This document shows positions 19,465-25,000 of a stretch of DNA of 25,000 nucleotides, in pieces. The DNA is taken from assembly GCA_003427395.1 (NCBI GenBank), contig BFEA01001082.1, positions 88,552 through 113,551 of the forward strand, written 5' to 3'. Made by a program: the position numbers and the translations under genes. This DNA comes from Chara braunii. Taxonomy: Eukaryota; Streptophyta; Charophyceae; Charales; Characeae. Every line of letters starts with the position of its first letter. Position 1 is the first letter of the stretch. The notes below the pieces were generated by a model. The model did no database searches. It saw only the letters and a program-made list of their open reading frames with translations, and was not told the origin of the DNA.

Positions 19465-20140
19465 TCATTTTGTTGTTTGTCGTTTGGGCTTTTTGCCATG
19501 CCTTCGTACTATCTGAATCTGTGGCTTCTGAATACAAAGCCATCTGAAGCCAGCTAGTTCCAAACACTTCCAGCCAAATCCCATGATGCGAAAGTCCACC
19601 ATGACACAAAATTTCTCCCATAGAGTGGGGAGATATGGCTGAGAGAAAATGCCCCTCCTGAGATGTGGAAACTCAGAGGGCTCAGTTACTGCCTCGTAGT
19701 CGATCTCTGCGGGTGATATGTATCTCTTGGCCAAGTCCAGCAGTCCACTCCAATAAGATCGTTAGTAAGATAGTAGGGGACCGGAGGTTTGGGATAGTCA
19801 GTGAAAAGCTTAGGACCAAAGCTATAAACTATCTTTGTGCTCCCCTGTAGTCTCTCGACTTTCCATTGCAAGTACCTGGCTGTTGCGGCCGACACTGCAA
19901 CAAAATGAGGATGTGTCTTGTTCCCCTTTTTTGGAAAGATCCGCAGATCGTTGACTGTACCCTCAACAAACTCAGTGAAGAAGACGAAGATAGACAGATC
20001 TTCACGCTTGAATCCATCAATCTTGACATACCTGTAGGGGAAGCTCTTCCTGACAGCGATCAGATTGAGACTGTCAAGGACCGACTAGTCCACCGTAATG
20101 GGATTAATCTCTCTCATGAGCTCAATCAAGTTGATATTTT
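19465..20140 (-). pseudogene. Accessory ORF, copy A of the repeated domain
   Basis: This is the longest recognisable copy. A T-rich tract ending TTTTGTTAG at 20141 looks like a splice acceptor. Coding follows: ENINLIELMREINPITVD, TAG at 20085 (Trp likely), SVLDSLNLIAVRKSFPYRYV, LSIFVFFTEFVEGTVNDLRI and FPKKG, then ATARYLQWKVERLQGSTKIV, DYPKPPVPYYLTNDLIGVD. A frameshift near 19740 leads to DLAKRYISPAEIDYEAVTEP, LRRGIFSQPYLPTLWEKF, FGWKCLELAGFRW and a basic tail KKPKRQTTK ending TGA at 19465. Its first third matches copy B. The second part (GIFSQPYLP onward) has no counterpart in B-E. The basic end could bind nucleic acid. Function and family are unknown. Confidence 0.6.
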
Positions 20141-20211
20141 CTAACAAAAGAAAAAACACCAGATTTTGACTGGCGAGCGTATGAAAAAAAGTTGCTTGGT
20201 AGAATAGAGTC

Positions 20212-20547
20212 CTACTCAAGCCGACTGAATGCCCGACCGAGAACAAAATGCAATTGAGGTTGCTGGTTGAATACCGAATGCTGCTGAGCACTGACTGAAT
20301 AACAGTTGAATGTCGTTTGAATGCCTGATTTGAAGTTGTCTGAAATGACTGTTGGAAGTTGTCTGAATGACTGTTTGAAGTTGTTTGAAAGGACTGTTGG
20401 AAGTTGTCTGAATGATTGTTTGAAGTTGTCTAAATGCTGATTCTGAATGCTGACTGGTTGATGATCAACAAAGAAAAGAAGGATGATTGATTGTTGATCG
20501 AGAGCCGAACGTTGTTGAGGTTGCTGGAGTAATAAATCACCATACAA
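20212..20547 (-). pseudogene. Gln-rich ORF with in-frame repeat
   Basis: A 111-residue frame beginning MYGDLLLQQPQQRSALDQQS contains NFKQSFRQLPTVLSN repeated as a 15-residue unit (2-3 copies), encoded by the 45-bp dimer of the minisatellite at 20332-20440. The unit keeps the frame, which a purely non-coding satellite need not do. It lies just ahead of the candidate splice acceptor at 20141. The alternative is that this is a non-coding leader with a chance frame. Confidence 0.3.
20332..20440 (+). repeat. Minisatellite, five copies of a 22-23 bp unit
   Basis: GAAGTTGTCTGAATGACTGTT-type units start at 20332, 20355, 20377, 20400 and 20422. The 23/22 alternation makes a 45-bp higher unit, which is a multiple of three. 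Confidence 0.85.
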
Positions 20548-20744
20548 TGGTCATTCACTCATTGAATACAATTGTTGTTGCCCAGCTGGTAGCTCACATC
20601 CGAGATACCGATAGATTACTAATCAAACTCTGGTTATACAACGATTGATCTTTGCCTGATCGATGATTGGATTGTAATAGAACAGTGATCGAACACTGAC
20701 TTTTGACTGGTTCACTGAAGATCCTCGCTTCCTCTTTGCTTAGT

Positions 20745-20963
20745 CTACAGTTTTAGTGAGTGAATATGTACTGTGTAGTTTTTCGTCTGATCCATGAAGA
20801 TAGTATACTCGATGATATTCTGTTCACTCACCATTTTCAGTGATTGCTCTCTGATCATTTCAACTCGGGTCTGAATATCCCTGATAATTTCCTCTTCCCA
20901 GCCTTTCGACTTATCTCGACGTAGAGTACAAGTTACTAGTTGCATGCCTCTATTGTAGCTCAT
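20745..20963 (-). pseudogene. Fragment related to accessory copy E
   Basis: A 72-residue frame from ATG at 20963. Its part EMIREQSLKMVSEQNIIEYT lines up with RMRDSALRIVTDQTEINYLL of copy E at the same relative position, and its LVTCTLRRD resembles LGVVLEGR. The frame stops at 20745 and nothing similar continues beyond. I read it as the remains of another copy lying upstream of copy A, which would make a second, more decayed array. Confidence 0.4.
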
Positions 20964-23900
20964 CGCAATAACAGATAGGTGAAAAGGTCAAGAGGCCTGC
21001 AGACCTTTCCACGTGAGTCTGGCTTAGCCTTCACCCACTTGCTCACGGGGCTGCCTTGTTATGTTCGGCTCATGCTCTTGCACAAGCTAGCGCACCCCGA
21101 GACTGGCAGGTAATGCTAGGCCTGCCTCTACCCATAGGCCTCATTCACCGGGGGCGCGTACAAGCATAAGGGGGTAGGCTTGCCTTCATCAATTTGTAGT
21201 CAGGTGCAGTCTGTCCCTCCCTTCGTGGGAAGATAATTTTGCTACGAGAGCTCGAGGTTGTGCTCGAGATTGAGTATCACTGAAAACACTCAAATATTTC
21301 GCACTACTCGAAAACGTAACCTCACGGATGCTTGTGCACAATAGTGGTTATCTTGGCACTCAGCTCGCCGATGGGAGCACAATTTCTGAGAACCAACCAA
21401 TACAATATTGTCGCCCCTTAACCCTATGCATGCAAAACTTCAACTACTCAAACATTTCGAAGCCGAGAAAACATTGAAAGATTCTCGGCTCCAGTTCTCA
21501 GTTTTATCGGCTTTCTCAGTACGGAACTCAGTAATTTACGGCCTCAGTTCATTCGTCACACAGATGGTGTTCGGCACGTGAAAGGGGTGAGATGTGCAAC
21601 GTACACAGTCCTAGTTCCAAACAGACTTGGGACTCCGCGCCACTCAGAGAGCAAAGCTCGAGCTAGTCCTCCACCTCTGCATAACCAAAATTTAAATAAT
21701 CAAGCATATATATATATATATATGACAATTTTAAATAACCCAATCATTTTAATACCGTCATCGAAGATCATATTCCCGCTTAATTAGTGCTCACAGGAAA
21801 GGAGGGTATTTTCCCTACCCAAAACTTTGCATATCACACTGAACATAACGAAGGTCAAGCATTGGTTTAGACTAACACAGGCCTAATCATCGTATAAGAA
21901 GGCAGAGACTCACTAACACTCCCCCGGTTTACCATAAAGGAATTAACCATTCCATGCAGAGAGAGAATGACTAATGGTCTCACTTGGCAAGACCTCCCAC
22001 CGAGGCTGGTCTGGTATGAGCAAGTGCTGGGGTTAGTCCCCGTCAATCAAGAATTTGACAAGTAAATAAGCGGCTTTTCTGAGCACTGCGCGCTTCCTTC
22101 CCATCAAGCCACAATAATCATTTCCGATCACTTTTAAGTTTGGGAACTTTTACCCTTTGCAGAAGAAGCGAACTCTGACTAACGGGCCGGAGCTTCCCTG
22201 ACGAGTACTGTGAACTCAGTGCTCATTGAGAAGTTCGCCAAAGTCAGATGACAGCCTCCAAGCAAAAGAGGTAACAGCGACTCGTAATTACTTTGATCAT
22301 CCAAACACATTACAAACGTGAGATTTGGAAGGCCAAACGAGAGTACAGGAAGGAAACTCTACCCATGTGCATGCTCATCGTAGTTCAAAAATAAAATCTC
22401 AAGCTCACCGGCCCTCTTAACGTACCAGTAGATCAGCGCTTATACCAGGTGGGAGTGGCTACCTACTAGCACAAGTCTTAGACGATTTTTCCTACAGGTA
22501 TGATCGACCATTCTTACGTGGAGATTGCTCAGCAGACCAATCACTATTAACAGGCGGTTTATCAGACGGATCGAAGACGATCATTCTACTAAACGATACA
22601 TTATCAAATAACAGGCGTTATCACGCCAGAAGTGACTGCTTTCCCACTTCAGTGAGACTACAGTTAAGATCACCCCTTTCTCAATGAGTGATTCGTCCAG
22701 TGCTCGCTACTTAAAACAGGCTACCAGAAATACCCTGAACTACGACAAAAACGATGTCAGCAGAAGCGTTATGAGGTCTTGACTGCCATGGTGAAACCAA
22801 CACAAAACAGACTGAGTCTCATTCACCCCGGGGTTTACCTGATCATTCATACTCTTCCTTCATTAATCACTCTCGCAACTATATCACCTGGTTCCTCTTA
22901 CGCAAGATCCTTTTTAGTAACTCAGTAGACATAAAGTTAACAGCCGCGAGGGTGTACCCTGCGTAACGAGGGTACGGAAACCCGAAAAGTGAGCCAAGAA
23001 ATGAACTGAGAAATAAACCAAGAGGCCCTCAGTTCCCGTAGGTCAACCGAGGATGAGCAGCGAAAATAGATGATGTCAACCACTTATTTATACAACGGCC
23101 ACTTCGTAGAGATCTGGCTCTTTCCATATGCTGATCACCAGCCACACGAAGAAGAAAACAGTGGCCTTAGGTCTTGTTTTCACCACCCAGTGCTCGTCTC
23201 ACGCACTCAGCACCACTCCAACAGAATCAGCTTGGCGCGCAAAACTTTCCTCCTTTCACTATTATTGGTTTAGCAATTGCCATTCGGCCCACAATAACTC
23301 AACAAGAGTGACTGCATCAGTCGTCCCTCAAGTACGTAGCTCAACCCCAACGAGCTTATCCCGTCTCTCCTCATACACCTAACTCACAAGACGCACTCGG
23401 GCAGCCAACTGAAGATTGCGGATGATGGCGAGAGTACACAGTTAGACAAGAAATATAGCTCGCTCACTCGCACTCCGCGCTTCAAGGAAATGACCCTGAG
23501 TACATACCACCGTCGACATGCGCATTAACCCTCCTTGCAAGCACACTGCATGAGCTCATCCTGAGCAGTTGATGTCAACATACCGAGTGAGCATGCCGTA
23601 CCTGCACACGCCGGCCTTGCCTCTCTCTTTTTCTCGCGTCTCTCTTCGCACAGTAAGTATACACTCCACAGTCGCGACATGGCTTCAGGATACAAATAGC
23701 CAAGCTAAAACAACACGAAGCCTACATGAGGAGTGAAGTTGACTACTCCGGAACGCCAGAACGACGCATACTGCAGCGCTCAAAAGACTAGCCTGGTCCG
23801 CCACGCACTTCCGTCTCACTAGCTGTCCGGCCAGGGCGCGCGCGTTTACTTTCTGCTCATTTAAAGCGGTTACCACAGCGAACGCTATTCACCGCCCAAG

Positions 23901-24317
23901 AGATCAGGTTGACGTCAATGAATAGTCTCTTGATCGCCCCCGCTCCCCTCTCTCTCACACGTGTTGACCTCTCAATCTTTTCTTTCGACCCCGCTGTCTG
24001 TCTCGTCCCTACCGCGCCTGTCTCCGCCTCAGTCCCTTCGCTGGACAGAACTAGCCTAAGGCCCGTGTTCTACCGATTCCGCTGGTGGGTGCTCTCTTCG
24101 CCATTGTTCCAGTCCGTGAAAGGACCTGGTCTTTGCATCACTGGCCGCGAACTTCGCCTCTGTCCCGGTCGAGTTCTTGCTGCTCCCGCCCTGTCGTGTC
24201 TGTCGACGTTTCTTCTTGATGGTAAGTTACTGTAACTTTCAGGTTAGTCGTTACTCCATCCCTCCTAAATCTCCGCTCAGCTCGATCACGAGCGTCAGTA
24301 ATCACGCCTTGTACCTT
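20964..24317. other. Long stretch without a supportable gene
   Basis: No frame on either strand exceeds about 110 residues or resembles a known family. Sequence is mixed, with recurring CTCAGTT-type words around 21480-21560 and 22985-23040, and an (AT)9 tract at 21706-21723. If the direct repeats at 8486 and 24318 were LTRs of a minus-oriented element, this would be its long 5' untranslated region. Confidence 0.4.
21706..21723 (+). repeat. (AT)9 microsatellite
   Basis: Eighteen bases of perfect AT alternation. Confidence 0.95.
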
Positions 24318-25000
24318 CTTGTCCTCTCTCATCTCTTGCTCCTTCCCCCCTTAAATGTTAATCTTCAGTCTCGCCAAGCCGTCACTTTTGCTATAACTCA
24401 GGCACACATCCACAGTAGCCCCTTCTTCACGCATCGGTTTCCAGCTCCAGTAGAATCTTAGATGGCCTGGCCTATAGCCGAAGAGGCCATTGCTGCGCGC
24501 CATAGCCGAATTTTGAATCGCCAAAAACTCAATAACTAGCTCACACGCACACAAAATAGCTCACCGACCAGGTTCCACTCCATTTTCCGCCCTTCCCCCT
24601 CAAACCACTATCACTCACAGAACGGGACAGTCTGAACGCGTTTATCAGCCAGTGACCCACAACTGGCCTCTCTCAATCTTTATAGGGTCACTATGCACTG
24701 CTACCCCTGCGTTATGAATGAAGGACTCAGATTAGTTTTTTTCATACCTTTTCAGATTCAAGAATTTTAAAAGTTTAAAATAATACAATAAATAAGAACT
24801 AAATAATTTCGAAGGACAACGCTCGAGCCCAAAACCCAACGGTCGATCATGAACTAGACCCCAGTGATATGACTACAGATTCAACACTGTGGTCCCATAA
24901 CGAGATATCGACTGCCAACCCTTTCTCTTCAAAACACATCACCGAACTCACCCTGACGGGTACCCGTGTCCGATGGCAAGGAGGGGGCTTATGACCTTCC
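24318..25000. repeat. Long direct repeat, right copy (runs off the window)
   Basis: The counterpart of 8486-9187 in the same orientation, about 95% identical, offset by 15,832 bases at its left edge. The left edge is sharp: the sequence before 24318 is unrelated to that before 8486. No polypurine tract precedes it on the plus strand, and no TGG-starting primer site follows it on the minus strand, so its status as an LTR is open. Confidence 0.9.

Noticed and set aside
24221-24246. GTAAGTTACTGTAACTTTCAG read as a tiny intron
   Set aside because: It would be far too short for a plant-type intron, and it contains the chance palindrome AAGTTAC/GTAACTT.
1-25000. tRNA or rRNA genes, CRISPR arrays, prokaryotic operons
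   Set aside because: No tRNA box A/B pairing or cloverleaf was seen, no rRNA core motifs, no regular repeat-spacer array, and no ribosome binding site context.

Overview
The window looks like nuclear DNA of a green-lineage eukaryote in a repeat-dominated, gene-poor region. There are no ribosome binding sites, operons or long intact genes. The recognisable coding matter is decayed Ty3/gypsy retrotransposon, embedded in minisatellites, A-rich tracts and AT-rich spacer. The style of the gag and reverse transcriptase resembles, from memory, retroelement proteins of charophyte algae such as Chara. That assignment is a guess and was not searched.

Layout. 1-2.6 kb: non-coding, with a 9-copy ~64-bp minisatellite and A-rich tracts. 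2.6-4.5 kb (minus): a gag gene of one retroelement in a single frame broken by about six stops; no pol follows it, and a plausible tRNA-iMet primer site lies at 5.74 kb. 5.9 kb (plus): one exon-like piece with a splice donor. 6.1-6.5 kb: GC-rich sequence full of perfect inverted repeats. 6.7-8.3 kb: anonymous sequence, G/T-rich on the plus strand, with a TATA box and a 95-bp tandem duplication. 8.49-9.19 kb: first copy of a long direct repeat whose second copy starts at 24.32 kb and runs off the window. 10.0-10.7 kb (plus): TATA box, leader and the frameshifted start of a gag-like protein. 11.0-12.4 kb: clustered short tandem repeats.

12.8-16.6 kb (minus): a decayed Ty3/gypsy gag-pol in the order gag, CCHC knuckle, reverse transcriptase, RNase H, integrase. 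The protease and the first part of the reverse transcriptase are missing. 16.8-20.1 kb (same strand, directly upstream of gag): broken reading frames that I read as at least four, probably five, diverged copies of one unrecognised protein domain. This is the most unusual content of the window. A TATA box and a splice donor sit between the first and second copies. 21-24.3 kb holds no gene I can support.

Working together: the minus-strand block 20.1-12.8 kb reads as one transcriptional direction (accessory domains, then gag, then pol). This resembles the placement of the extra ORF ahead of gag in Ogre/Tat elements, although the proteins here are not ones I know. All frames carry stops or frameshifts, so this copy is dead.
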